Shown here one piece after another: positions 8,443 through 16,751 of a DNA stretch of 64,000 bases. How positions within the stretch are numbered: position 1 is the stretch's first letter; each line of letters opens with the position of its first letter. This DNA is from an uncultured Desulfobacter sp. (GTDB lineage Bacteria; Desulfobacterota; Desulfobacteria; Desulfobacterales; Desulfobacteraceae). The notes beneath the pieces are model-generated. The model was not told where the DNA came from. It searched no databases and saw nothing but the letters and a program-made list of their open reading frames with translations. Location: the NCBI RefSeq assembly GCF_963677125.1, contig NZ_OY781882.1, positions 4,362,501 to 4,426,500 of the forward strand, given 5' to 3'. Both the position numbers and the translations under genes were made by a program.

Positions 8443-8512
8443 TGGCATAATATTCATAAGTGAAATCAAAAGCCGTTATCAGCCCCTGCCGGGCAGATAG
8501 CGGCTTTTTTAT
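8403..8512 (+). promoter_or_regulatory. Leucine attenuator with mutually exclusive hairpins
   Basis: Three pairing possibilities are visible. Hairpin 1: GGAGGTG (8403-8409) with CACCTCC (8418-8424), inside the leader frame just after the Leu codons. Antiterminator: AGGGGCT (8431-8437), at the leader stop codon, with AGCCCCT (8481-8487). Terminator: AAAGCCGTTATC (8469-8480) with GATAGCGGCTTT (8496-8507), one G-U pair, an inner GCCC/GGGC extension, then a T-run. A ribosome stalled on the Leu codons would break hairpin 1 and free the antiterminator; one that reaches the stop codon covers 8431-8437 and lets the terminator form. The mechanism is inferred from the classic model. Confidence 0.75.
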
Positions 8513-8550
8513 TTTTATCCAAATATAAAAACAATAATAAAGGAAAGAAC

Positions 8551-10242
8551 ATGGCGATCAAACAAAATGAAAGTGGTACGTGGGTACTGGAACAGACCCA
8601 GATTCCGGACGAGGCCAGACAGGAAGTGGAAATCTTTGACACCACCCTGCGGGATGGGGAGCAGGGCGGGGTAACCTTTAAAGGGGATTCAAAATTTAAA
8701 ATTGCCCGGTTTCTGGCTGACACGGGGGTCAGCACTATAGAGGTGGGCTTTCCCAGTTCCACCCCCCTGGAGTTTGACACGGTAAAACACATTGCCGATA
8801 CCGTGGAAGGGCCCAATATCTGCGGGCTGACCACTATGGATCTTGAAAATATCAAGCGGACATGGCAGGCCCTGGAAAATAACCCCAACCCCACCATCCA
8901 CGTATTCACCCTTAATATTGATGAGGCCTCCATTCGGGCATATAAGGCTGACCCCAGTGAACAGATTGAAAAAGCCTCCCGGGCCGTTGCCTATGCTAAG
9001 GAATTGATGGGCGGTAAGGGCCGGGTGGAATTTTCAGCCCAGAACACCATTCTGGCCTTGTCCCAGTCCCTGAATCCGGAATATAATTTTCTGCAGGAGT
9101 ATATCTCTAAAATCTATGGCCATGCAATTAAGGCCGGCGCAGACGTGATCAACATCCCCCATACCGTGGCCAAGGGCATTGAAATTGAAATCCAAGAAGC
9201 CATCCGGTACTTTAAAACGCTTGTGAAAGGCACCGATGACGTTATCTTAAGTTTCCACGCCCACAATGATTACGGCGTCAGTGTGGCTGACACCCTTGCT
9301 GCCGTCAAAGAGGGAATCCGGCAGGTGGAAGGCACCTGGTATTCACTGGGGGAAAGGGCAGGCAATACACCGCTGGAGCAGGTGATCATGAATCTGTCAC
9401 TGAAGCCGGCATACAACCGGAAATTTTTCACCTCCTTTAAACTTGAACGAACCAATAGCGTGGCAAGGTTCATTGAAAGGGAAAGCTGCATTCCCATTCC
9501 CTACAATGCGCCGGGGGTTGGACCCAATGCCCTGCGTCACGGATCCGGGGTTCATTCCGACGGCGACAAAAAAGGTAAGGCCATTGGGGAAAATATTTAT
9601 CTGCCCTGTTCTCCTGAAGATATCGGTTGGACCGGTAACACCCACCAGATCACCAAGCTGACCGGCGTAAGCGGCGTTACTGCCAGACTTGATGAGCTGG
9701 GATTTGAATTTGAAAAAAGTTTTGTCCGGGAACATGTCATGCCCGTGATCAAGTCCCGGGATATTACATATGGGGATAAGGAACTGCGTATGATCGGGGA
9801 CGATTTCAGATACACAGGCAAAGACCATATCGAGTTTGTGGACTACGCGTTCAATAAATTTGCCAACTCCACTGTCCGTCAGGCCCAGGTGGTACTGGTG
9901 GTTGACGGTGAAAAAAAGATCGGCGAGGCTTTCATGGGTAAAAATGGCCCGATCAATGCGGTATTCAGTGCCATTGATGATGTCCTGGGTCTTGGTGAAA
10001 GAAAACCCAAACTCGTGGTTTACGAGCCCAGCAATCGCGGACGCACACACTCTTCAACAGCGGAGGCGTTGGTAGTGCTAACCGGCAACGGCCATGAGCT
10101 CAGTTATAATCTGGCAGCGCCGGTCTGGTTGGGTCGGGCCGAAGATGATGATACCATCGCAGCCTCTGCCAAATCCTATGTACAGGCGTTGAGCCGGTTT
10201 ATGACGGACATGAAAGAAAAAAACGAAATGAATGAAAATTAG
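8551..10242 (+). CDS. leuA: 2-isopropylmalate synthase-type enzyme (LeuA family)
   Basis: 563 residues with an HMGL-like TIM-barrel (about 25-300) followed by a LeuA-type C-terminal regulatory domain (about 420-550). The metal and substrate motif FDTTLRDGEQ is near residue 29, and the SFHAHNDYG motif with the metal-binding His pair is near 235. Known reaction of LeuA: acetyl-CoA plus 2-oxoisovalerate gives 2-isopropylmalate, the first committed step to leucine. The related citramalate synthase (CimA) and homocitrate synthase share these motifs, so specificity is not proved by sequence alone; the leucine-rich leader peptide and attenuator upstream favour LeuA. The start ATG 8551 follows AAGGAAAG by about four bases. 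No other leu genes are adjacent. Confidence 0.82.
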   Translation: MAIKQNESGTWVLEQTQIPDEARQEVEIFDTTLRDGEQGGVTFKGDSKFKIARFLADTGVSTIEVGFPSSTPLEFDTVKHIADTVEGPNICGLTTMDLENIKRTWQALENNPNPTIHVFTLNIDEASIRAYKADPSEQIEKASRAVAYAKELMGGKGRVEFSAQNTILALSQSLNPEYNFLQEYISKIYGHAIKAGADVINIPHTVAKGIEIEIQEAIRYFKTLVKGTDDVILSFHAHNDYGVSVADTLAAVKEGIRQVEGTWYSLGERAGNTPLEQVIMNLSLKPAYNRKFFTSFKLERTNSVARFIERESCIPIPYNAPGVGPNALRHGSGVHSDGDKKGKAIGENIYLPCSPEDIGWTGNTHQITKLTGVSGVTARLDELGFEFEKSFVREHVMPVIKSRDITYGDKELRMIGDDFRYTGKDHIEFVDYAFNKFANSTVRQAQVVLVVDGEKKIGEAFMGKNGPINAVFSAIDDVLGLGERKPKLVVYEPSNRGRTHSSTAEALVVLTGNGHELSYNLAAPVWLGRAEDDDTIAASAKSYVQALSRFMTDMKEKNEMNEN

Positions 10243-10341
10243 CAGGTGATTGAAACCGGTATTTTGTGCTAAATGGAGAACGTATCATTTCGGTTCCAAA
10301 GGTAGTGAGGCCCGGGAGCACAAAAAACCAAGGATAAATCC

Positions 10342-11280
10342 ATGACATTTAAACCATCCATAGCGTTTAAAGCCAAGGCCAAAGCCGGCGAGGCGATGAT
10401 CGAGGCCTTTCTTAACAAAAACGGAAAGCGGCTGGGGGTGAATCTTCTTACCCACCAGGGACCGCCACGTATGGAGTGGGCGAATATCGGATCGGATAAA
10501 AAAGAGACGCTGGTCCTGATTCACGGCTTTGGGGACAGAAAAGAAAGCTTTTATTTTGTTGCAAAATATTTAAAAGAAAAGCTGGATCTTGTGATACCGG
10601 ATTTGCCGGGGTTTGGCAAATCCGGTATGGATCCGAACCTGGTTTATAGTTTGGATAATTACGTTGATTGGCTGGACCGGTTTATTCAACAAACCGGCCT
10701 GGACTCATTTCATCTTGCCGGCTCTTCCATGGGCGGGGCCATTGCCGCAAAGTTTGCGGCCCAATTTCCCACCAGAGTCAACACCTTGTCTTTGGTGGGC
10801 TCTGCCGGGTTTTACGTGCCCGGCAAGCCCTCTATTTATGATGAGGTCCTGGCCGGGTCTAATATTTTCCATATAAGATCCCCACAGGAGTTTGAAAATT
10901 TACAATCCAGACTTTTCAGAAACAGTCCGCCGCTACCGACTTGTGTTAAGGAGTATATGATTTTAAAGGGTATAGGGGACCGGGAGTGGCTTGCTAAAAT
11001 ATTTGATGAACTGGTGGACATGGATTCAATAAAGTCCGGCAAAATTTCTTTGGAACAGGCCTCTTTAAACCATCTGTGCAAGGATCTCACCATGCCGGTC
11101 ATGCTGTTCTGGGGCCGCCATGATTCTCTTTTGCCTTGGGAAACAGCGCCCTTCGTACAAGAATTGCTTCCCAATGCGCGGGTCCATATCTATGAGGATT
11201 ATGGCCATATCCCCCATTTGGAATGTCCCGGAAAATTGGCCGGGGATATGTTGGCGTTTATCATGGAGAACAAAAGATGA
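10342..11280 (+). CDS. Alpha/beta hydrolase
   Basis: 312 residues of the alpha/beta-hydrolase fold. Visible catalytic features: oxyanion-region HGFGDRKESF (about 57), nucleophile elbow GSSMGG (about 130-135), acid loop WGRHDSLLPW (about 257) and catalytic His in GHIPHLECP near 295. Known members are esterases, lipases, C-C hydrolases and similar enzymes; substrate cannot be told here. AAGGAT sits a few bases before ATG 10342. The stop codon overlaps the start of the Nudix gene (ATGA at 11277-11280), so the two are translationally coupled and probably act in one pathway. Confidence 0.88.
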   Translation: MTFKPSIAFKAKAKAGEAMIEAFLNKNGKRLGVNLLTHQGPPRMEWANIGSDKKETLVLIHGFGDRKESFYFVAKYLKEKLDLVIPDLPGFGKSGMDPNLVYSLDNYVDWLDRFIQQTGLDSFHLAGSSMGGAIAAKFAAQFPTRVNTLSLVGSAGFYVPGKPSIYDEVLAGSNIFHIRSPQEFENLQSRLFRNSPPLPTCVKEYMILKGIGDREWLAKIFDELVDMDSIKSGKISLEQASLNHLCKDLTMPVMLFWGRHDSLLPWETAPFVQELLPNARVHIYEDYGHIPHLECPGKLAGDMLAFIMENKR

Positions 11281-11723
11281 CCTCTTCACCTGCCGGCAGC
11301 CCTAGAGAATATCCTGATCAACCTGCCCTTGCAGTCGGTGCTGTTGTATTCAAAGACAACAAGGTCTTGCTGGTCAAACGGGGCAATCCACCTGCTCAAG
11401 GCGTCTGGGCGATCCCGGGGGGCAGCGTGGAATTGGGAGAAACCCTTAAAACGGCAGCTGAGCGGGAGGTTTTCGAGGAAACCGGAATTGTCATCAAGGC
11501 CGGGGACCCCATATTTTCATTTGAATCCATTCACAGGGATGACAAGGATCGGGTCAGATTTCATTATTATATCGTGGATGTTGCGGCAAGTTATATCAGT
11601 GGCGAGCCCACTGCCGGCGATGATGCCCTGGAGGTTGGATGGATTTCCAAAGAAGAGCTATGTCGTCTTAATGTCAATCCATCCACCGTGACACTTCTTC
11701 TTCAAAATTTCAATTTTGGATAA
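11277..11723 (+). CDS. Nudix hydrolase (ADP-ribose pyrophosphatase-like)
   Basis: 148 residues. The Nudix box G-x5-E-x7-REVFEETGI is present (GGSVELGETLKTAAEREV followed by FEETGI). The arrangement VGAVVFKDNKVLLVKR before the box and a WISKEEL segment after it resemble bacterial ADP-ribose pyrophosphatases and MutT-like sanitising enzymes. I chose ATG 11277 because it overlaps the hydrolase stop as ATGA; the longer frame from 11223 runs inside the hydrolase gene and lacks a start signal. A sirtuin and a NADAR gene follow on the opposite strand, which favours an NAD/ADP-ribose metabolite as substrate, but that is context only. Confidence 0.88.
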   Translation: MTSSPAGSPREYPDQPALAVGAVVFKDNKVLLVKRGNPPAQGVWAIPGGSVELGETLKTAAEREVFEETGIVIKAGDPIFSFESIHRDDKDRVRFHYYIVDVAASYISGEPTAGDDALEVGWISKEELCRLNVNPSTVTLLLQNFNFG

Positions 11724-11880
11724 CGACCACAAGCCGTCCTTGGTCTATCTACACCCAGGTCTTGGTCCACAACAAAGCTTGAAAGATTTTAGTAACTTAC
11801 CCAGACTTTTTTATAAAAACAACCATGGGCTGACCGGGTCTATCAAGGCCAGGCTCAGCCCATACCAAAACATGAGTCTT

Positions 11881-12699
11881 TTATGTTTGCCACAGGGACA
11901 GCAGTTCGGGTAGAAATTGGCCCCCGGTGCCGTCAAGGACAATCCCCCGGTCATGCCGGGCTGCAAACTGCCTGAATGGATTATCGCTTGGGTTGATATC
12001 CACAATGACCGCTTCAGGATTTCTGGCCACCATCATGCCGATCTGCATGGGAAGGTTGGTGGCCCCGGCCGTGCCCACCACCAGGAGAAGATCGGTTGAG
12101 GTCGCCCATGCCATTGCGGACTCTGCCTTGTACCAGGTTTCGTTGTAGCATTCATCAAACCATAGGACATGAGGACGGGTAAGGCTGCCGCACCTCGCGC
12201 AGGTCAGCAGCTCTTTTTCTTGGTCTGTCACCGGCTGATCTTTTTGTTTGTCCGGCATGTTTTCTGGGAAGTCAAAAAGTTTTGGCGTGCATTCTCCTGA
12301 ACAGCGCATATAATTTAGATTCCCATGGATCTGATAGGTTCGGTCAATTTTGTTGCCGGCCCGCAGATGAAGACCGTCCACATTTTGAGTGATTAGGCAG
12401 AACCTATCCTTAAAAATTTCTTCCATTTTAACAATGGCGTGGTGGCCGGAATTGGGTTCTGCATTTTTGCATACAGTATGGCGATAAAGGTACCAAGCCC
12501 AGACTTCCCAAGGGTTTTGGGTAAACATGCTGTGGGTGGCCATCTGTTCGGGCCGGTATTCTCTGGACCCCACAGTCCAATACCCTTCAGGCCCCCGAAA
12601 TGTCGGAATGCCGCTTTCAGCGGAAATCCCGGCGCCGGTTAAAACGGTGATGCGTTTGTTGTTATCCTTAAACGGTTCAAGCAGTTCAGCGGTGTCCAT
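11881..12699 (-). CDS. Sir2-family NAD-dependent protein deacylase
   Basis: 272 residues with sirtuin hallmarks: NAD-binding TGAGISAESGIPTFRG near residue 20, the catalytic region TQNVDGLHLRAG with its His context near 112, and a zinc ribbon made by CSGEC and CARCG. Known reaction: removal of acyl groups from lysine with NAD+, giving nicotinamide and O-acyl-ADP-ribose. Length fits bacterial class II/III-type sirtuins with a short N-terminus. The gene converges on the Nudix gene and is followed, in the same direction and after an inverted-repeat spacer, by nothing; the NADAR gene lies just upstream of it on the same strand, so both may be cotranscribed. The ribosome binding site GGAGG lies before ATG 12699. 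Confidence 0.93.
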   Translation of the reverse strand: MDTAELLEPFKDNNKRITVLTGAGISAESGIPTFRGPEGYWTVGSREYRPEQMATHSMFTQNPWEVWAWYLYRHTVCKNAEPNSGHHAIVKMEEIFKDRFCLITQNVDGLHLRAGNKIDRTYQIHGNLNYMRCSGECTPKLFDFPENMPDKQKDQPVTDQEKELLTCARCGSLTRPHVLWFDECYNETWYKAESAMAWATSTDLLLVVGTAGATNLPMQIGMMVARNPEAVIVDINPSDNPFRQFAARHDRGIVLDGTGGQFLPELLSLWQT

Positions 12700-12731
12700 T
12701 TTTCTGCCTCCTTGTTTTGTTTAAAAAATTT

Positions 12732-12794
12732 AACCACGGAAAGCACAGAAGACACTGAAAATAGAATTCCGTGAATTTATTGATTTCCGTGGTT
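12732..12794. repeat. Inverted repeat AACCACGGAAA / TTTCCGTGGTT
   Basis: An exact 11-base inverted repeat (12732-12742 and 12784-12794) with 41 bases between, containing CACAGAAGACACTGAAAA. Sequences built on CCACGGAAA/CACGGAAGACAC recur between genes in many bacterial genomes. Here it separates the sirtuin from the NADAR gene. Function unknown. Confidence 0.5.
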
Positions 12795-12799
12795 GAAAT

Positions 12800-13201
12800 T
12801 CAATCAGGTGTTGATTGTAACTCATCCCGGATTTTCATTAGTATTTTACCCGTGACATTGGCACCGATACCCCAAAAATCGTCAGCTGCCGAATGATCAT
12901 ATAGCGTGCCTTTACTGCGCTTGAGTATGTCGGCCAGGTCAGGATGTTGATCAAAACGGGCACGGATGGCCCGCTCCATGACGGAAACTTTTATCTCTTC
13001 CCAATCATCTCGAAGTTTAAACTCTCTGGTTTGGCCGATGGCAGCACATAGAAATGGATTTGAGCACTCTTTAATTTTCGTAATGATCTCTTCATCAGTA
13101 AATTTTGATGCTTGATAGTATTGTTCGGCAGAGTGCCAGGTAAATGAGTCAATTGTAATGGGAATGGTCGCTAAATTCGAATATAAATCCTGTTCAAACA
13201 T
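12800..13201 (-). CDS. NADAR/YbiA-family protein
   Basis: 133 residues resembling the NADAR domain (E. coli YbiA, RibX). Seen: FTWHSAEQYYQASKF (about 20-34), the family's Tyr/Phe-rich helix with conserved Glu and Gln-Tyr, and the C-terminal DDFWGIGANVTGKILMKIR with the W-G-x-G pattern. Known activities in the family are N-glycosidase cleavage of reactive riboflavin intermediates, and in some members removal of ADP-ribose from guanine. The N-terminus is shorter than in most members, which begin with a G-x-FSNF motif; here YSNLATIPI takes that place. It sits upstream of the sirtuin and near a Nudix gene, a combination known from NAD/ADP-ribose gene neighbourhoods. Confidence 0.8.
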   Translation of the reverse strand: MFEQDLYSNLATIPITIDSFTWHSAEQYYQASKFTDEEIITKIKECSNPFLCAAIGQTREFKLRDDWEEIKVSVMERAIRARFDQHPDLADILKRSKGTLYDHSAADDFWGIGANVTGKILMKIRDELQSTPD

Positions 13202-13226
13202 TTGGGGCTTTATCCTTCTATCTGTA

Positions 13227-14261
13227 CTATGTTTTCAGGTCTGAATGAATAACTATACGATCTCTGCCTGTGTTTTTGGCATGGTACATGGCTTCGTCAG
13301 CCCGGGTGATCACCTCATTCCCTGTTTCACCAAGTTTATACTGGGCAATCCCCATGGATGCCCTGACCTGTCCGATACGCTTGCCCGAATCCTTGATGGT
13401 CCACTCTTTTTCACATAAAATATTTCTAATTTTTTCAGAAACGGCATATGCGCCTTCAACATTTGTTTCAGGCAGGAGAATCAAAAATTCTTCACCGCCA
13501 TATCGTGTAGCTAAATCATTACGGCGCACCAGGCCGGAAAGTATATCGGCAAATCCTTTCAGCAGACTGTCCCCCACAAGGTGCCCAAAGGTATCATTCA
13601 CGGCTTTAAAATGGTCAATATCCAGCATGATCACGGAAAAAGGCGAGTTGTTCTGGCGGGCCCGGATACGTTCAATTTCCAATCTTTTCTCAAGCCCCCT
13701 GCGGTTGGTCAGTCCGGTCAGTGAGTCAGTCCTGGCTTCCTTTTGGGAAATTTCAAGCTCTTTGTGAAGCTGCTTTAGGTCTTCGGAAGATACTTTCATT
13801 CGTGTTTGCAGGCGCGATCCCGATTGGATGATGGCTCTGGTTGTATCCAACATCTGGTCTATGATCTCTTTGACACCGTCAAAATCGTGGGTCTCCTTTA
13901 TCTGAGCGGCAAGGCTGTCAAGGGTCTGGCCATGGCTGGAGAGGTCGCCTTCCGTTTCTACCACATGACTGGTTATTTCTCTGAGCATCAGGTTTAGTTT
14001 GGTTAAAAGACGTGAAATAACCACCCGGTCTCCGTCGGATATGAATTTTTGGTATAGGACCTCAACATGATTGTTGTTCAAGGGCAGCTTTTTTTTAAGC
14101 ATCTGGTCAATGGTTTGTTTTAGCTTAGGATTTTTCCCTGAAGCGTACTCATACCACACCGTATAATTGACAGGGGTTGCAGACAGGTTGTGTTGTGCTA
14201 AAAAGCCGAGCGTCAATCTTAAAAATTCTCCGGCCTGGGAGTTGGATTCGCTGTAGTTCAT
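13227..14261 (-). CDS. Diguanylate cyclase (GGDEF domain)
   Basis: 344 residues: a helical N-terminal sensor-like region (1-170) without obvious membrane helices, a short coiled coil, and a GGDEF domain (about 175-335). The active site reads RYGGEEF (GGEEF variant, normally active), with DIDHFKAVNDTFGH for metal and substrate binding and SDLK at the end. No RxxD inhibitory site is evident directly before the motif. Known reaction: two GTP to c-di-GMP. The N-terminal sequence starting with NLSATPVNYTVWYEYASG is a family-typical cytosolic region of unknown ligand. It is monocistronic as far as can be seen. Confidence 0.92.
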   Translation of the reverse strand: MNYSESNSQAGEFLRLTLGFLAQHNLSATPVNYTVWYEYASGKNPKLKQTIDQMLKKKLPLNNNHVEVLYQKFISDGDRVVISRLLTKLNLMLREITSHVVETEGDLSSHGQTLDSLAAQIKETHDFDGVKEIIDQMLDTTRAIIQSGSRLQTRMKVSSEDLKQLHKELEISQKEARTDSLTGLTNRRGLEKRLEIERIRARQNNSPFSVIMLDIDHFKAVNDTFGHLVGDSLLKGFADILSGLVRRNDLATRYGGEEFLILLPETNVEGAYAVSEKIRNILCEKEWTIKDSGKRIGQVRASMGIAQYKLGETGNEVITRADEAMYHAKNTGRDRIVIHSDLKT

Positions 14262-14575
14262 ATCCCTTAGAACTCCTTTTATTGGGGGTATGGAAAATGA
14301 GTTTATGTGATAAAGTTTAGACTTTGCCGACCGCTTGATTATATAGAATAATGTTTGAGGAAAGCAATAAATTACACAACAAATTTATATGATTATCAAT
14401 TCATTTAACCCATTTTAACTTTTACTACAACATAAAAAGTACAACTGTTGGCTAGGTAAAAATTTTCGCAAACTAGGTGTGGCGTCTGAACAGGGGGAGC
14501 AAAGGCATACATATCGTATGGCGAGCATCCGGTCCGTCGACATAAGGCGCTCGGCGGAGATTTTTTACGCTGCCG
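14262..14575. other. Intergenic; possible small ORF overlapping the 3' end of rlmN
   Basis: The half nearest 14262 is AT-rich and probably holds the promoter of the GGDEF gene. On the minus strand a 41-codon frame from GTG 14598 to TAG 14473 overlaps the end of rlmN in another frame; its composition (WEKFDGSVKNLRRAPYVDG) looks protein-like, but no family is recognised and it may be chance. Confidence 0.3.
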
Positions 14576-15607
14576 TCAAATTTTTCCCAGCTGGCCACAT
14601 CCGGCACTGACAGACCTGCCCCTGCTCCATCTTTTGATCACAAACACCCCTTTGTCTGTCAGCATTTGGGCAAAGTCATGCATCTGTTCATCACTGGGAC
14701 TTTGATGGTCAAACCCGGTCACGGGGTTATAGGGAATCAGATTCAAACGCACGGGGAGCGGATGGATGAACCGTGCCAGTTTCTGGGCGTGGTCCATTGA
14801 GTCGTTGACCCCTTTGATGAGGATATATTCAAAAAGAAATACGCCCCGTGGGGGCAGGGGATACGCTTCAAGGCATTTTTTCAGCGCAGCAAGGGGCCAG
14901 CGCCGGTTCACAGGCATCAAGGCGGACCGGGTCGCATCGTCCGGGCCGTTTATTGAAATTGCCAGGCGGATATTGGGCAGATTCATCTGTGCCAGTCGCT
15001 CAATACCCAGCACCACACCGCAGGTGGAGATGGTCATATGGCGCAGGGCAATATCGCATCCTTTCTGGCAGTTGAGTATTTTGACTGCGGTCATTACCCT
15101 GTCAAAATTATCAAAAGGCTCTCCCATACCCATAAATACAATATTTTTTATATCATAACCAAGGTGATGCCGGGCATTCAATACCTGGCCCACGATTTCA
15201 GATGTGGACAGGCTGCGCTTAAATCCCATGCGGGCGGTCTGGCAGAATTTGCATCCCATTTTGCACCCCACCTGGCTTGAAACGCAAAGGGTATTGTGCC
15301 GGGTCATGGGAATGATAACCGATTCAATCTTCAGACCGTCGGTCAGCTCAGTGATAAACTTGACCAACCCTTCTTCTTTAATGGTTTTTTCTACCTGGCC
15401 GGGTGACAGGTGAATTGTTTTCTCAAGGGCCGTCCACAGTCTGGGCGACCCTTTGAATTCAGGCGCGTTACCGATATTATTTCCGCCATTTTTAAACACT
15501 TCCCGGTACAGGGCTTCGGCATGAAAGAGCCCCTTGCCGTAATCATTTCGCAGGGTCAGAGTCAATTCATCCAAAGGCTGGCTCAAAATATCAATCATAG
15601 GTTTCAT
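14576..15607 (-). CDS. rlmN: RlmN-type radical SAM methyltransferase
   Basis: 343 residues. The radical-SAM cysteines are in GCKMGCKFCQTARMGF (C-x3-C-x2-C) after the typical CVSSQVG; GEPFDNFDRV and STCGVVLGIERLA follow, and the second catalytic cysteine lies in SAGCGQL at the C-terminus, as expected for the RlmN/Cfr mechanism. Known reaction: C2 methylation of A2503 in 23S rRNA (and A37 in some tRNAs). The N-terminal 90 residues form the usual small accessory domain, although the start is somewhat diverged (DILSQPLDELTLTLRNDYGKG), so an RlmN paralogue is possible. Nothing suggests the Cfr resistance branch. Confidence 0.87.
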   Translation of the reverse strand: MKPMIDILSQPLDELTLTLRNDYGKGLFHAEALYREVFKNGGNNIGNAPEFKGSPRLWTALEKTIHLSPGQVEKTIKEEGLVKFITELTDGLKIESVIIPMTRHNTLCVSSQVGCKMGCKFCQTARMGFKRSLSTSEIVGQVLNARHHLGYDIKNIVFMGMGEPFDNFDRVMTAVKILNCQKGCDIALRHMTISTCGVVLGIERLAQMNLPNIRLAISINGPDDATRSALMPVNRRWPLAALKKCLEAYPLPPRGVFLFEYILIKGVNDSMDHAQKLARFIHPLPVRLNLIPYNPVTGFDHQSPSDEQMHDFAQMLTDKGVFVIKRWSRGRSVSAGCGQLGKI

Positions 15608-16292
15608 GGCAAATATATATCACAGGCCCGAAATTTTGCCTATAACTGAGAACCTGGGAAAACCGGATAAGTTCCCCTATACAGATCCGGTAAAACGGCT
15701 GGTGGTTGTGGATATGAAAAAGGTTGGAACATTATGGTTTTTTTGTTTTTATTCAAGTACTGCACTTCTATGTGTGATGATTCAATCATGTATTGAAATT
15801 ATCTTTTAAAAAGAATGGGTTTTATAAATTTTTTATCTACAGTAATTATAAAAATTTTAAGTAAATACAATATAATTAAAATCTAACAATATGTAAAATT
15901 GCGATATATTTGTTTGTCTTTGTATTTCAGTGTTTTATGGTTTTTTTGTGAAGTTTTTTATATAAATTAGGGATAAAAATGAAAATTATGAGTTACAAAA
16001 ATTGCAGTGGTAGTTACATGGAATGCGATCTTTGTTACCAGAAATGCATCTTTTGAGGTCAAAATGGCAGTCATCGCGCCAACAGAGTAAAAAGATTGAT
16101 AAAAGCTCAGTTGACAAAAATTATTTTATTGATTAGGTAACTACCCAATAGTGTTTGTTGTTTAGAGCGAACTTCGTCTTTTACGAAATTCTAAAAGGGG
16201 GGGGGCAAAAGGATTTTCTAAATAAGAATAATATAGGAAGAGAAGTTTATGTGCGTTGTTTCCCAAAAAGAACTCTGTATATAATTTAAGAA

Positions 16293-16326
16293 GAACCCCC
16301 AACAATTGTGGGAATTGTTGGGGTTC
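16293..16326. terminator. Strong hairpin, possible terminator
   Basis: GAACCCCCAACAATT (from 16293) pairs with AATTGTTGGGGTTC (to 16326), 14 base pairs with one bulged C and a 5-base loop. There is no T-run directly after either side, so it may be a relic of an insertion or an attenuated terminator rather than an active one. Confidence 0.4.
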
Positions 16327-16387
16327 TATAGGCAATCCGGTAAGTTTATCAGGCCGCCAGCAGGTCTTCAATCTATCAGCCTAAATT

Positions 16388-16672
16388 TTATAATTCAAGT
16401 GTTTCTTTTTGTAATCCTCGATTAGAGTGTCGGGATCGTCGTCCCATGCTTTTTCGCATGGTGTCCTGCGCGATAATCACAGACGGCGTCTGTTCAGATA
16501 CGCGACTAACCTTATATATCCATGCCGATACAAAAATCGGTACGGATGATTTTCTTTTTAGTTGCGGCATTAAAGTCTCAAACGAAAGATCTTGCCAACC
16601 CCATTGAGCACTATCTTGGCTATAGAGATCTATCCCGACATACCTTTTTTTTATAAGGCCGATACTAAATCC
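16388..16672 (-). pseudogene. Orphan open frame, possible gene remnant
   Basis: The frame is open for about 94 codons but has only one ATG, at 16570, in its middle; codons before that read naturally (KKRYVGIDLYSQDSAQWGW, then FETLM). The amino-acid makeup looks like protein, yet there is no usual start codon at the 5' end and no ribosome binding site. The YVGIDL motif at its head recalls the start of RNase H-like transposases, but the following residues do not continue that fold and I do not recognise a family. Most likely a decayed gene. Confidence 0.3.
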
Positions 16673-16751
16673 TCATGCGGTTGGTAGTCCATCTATAAGG
16701 ATTTATTTGGGCTGAGCATATTGAATTTAAACTACATTTTGGAGACCGCGA

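Larger units (their letters stand above)
15608..16751. other. 1.1-kb AT-rich gap with degraded sequence
   Basis: No convincing complete gene. It contains a 25-codon Cys-rich frame (15979-16056, ending ECDLCYQKCIF, after AGGGA), a hairpin at 16293-16326, a run of nine or more G at about 16197-16205, and an orphan minus-strand frame at 16388-16672. Base composition is clearly lower in GC than in rlmN, which suggests relict or transferred DNA at the edge of the RHS island. Confidence 0.5.
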
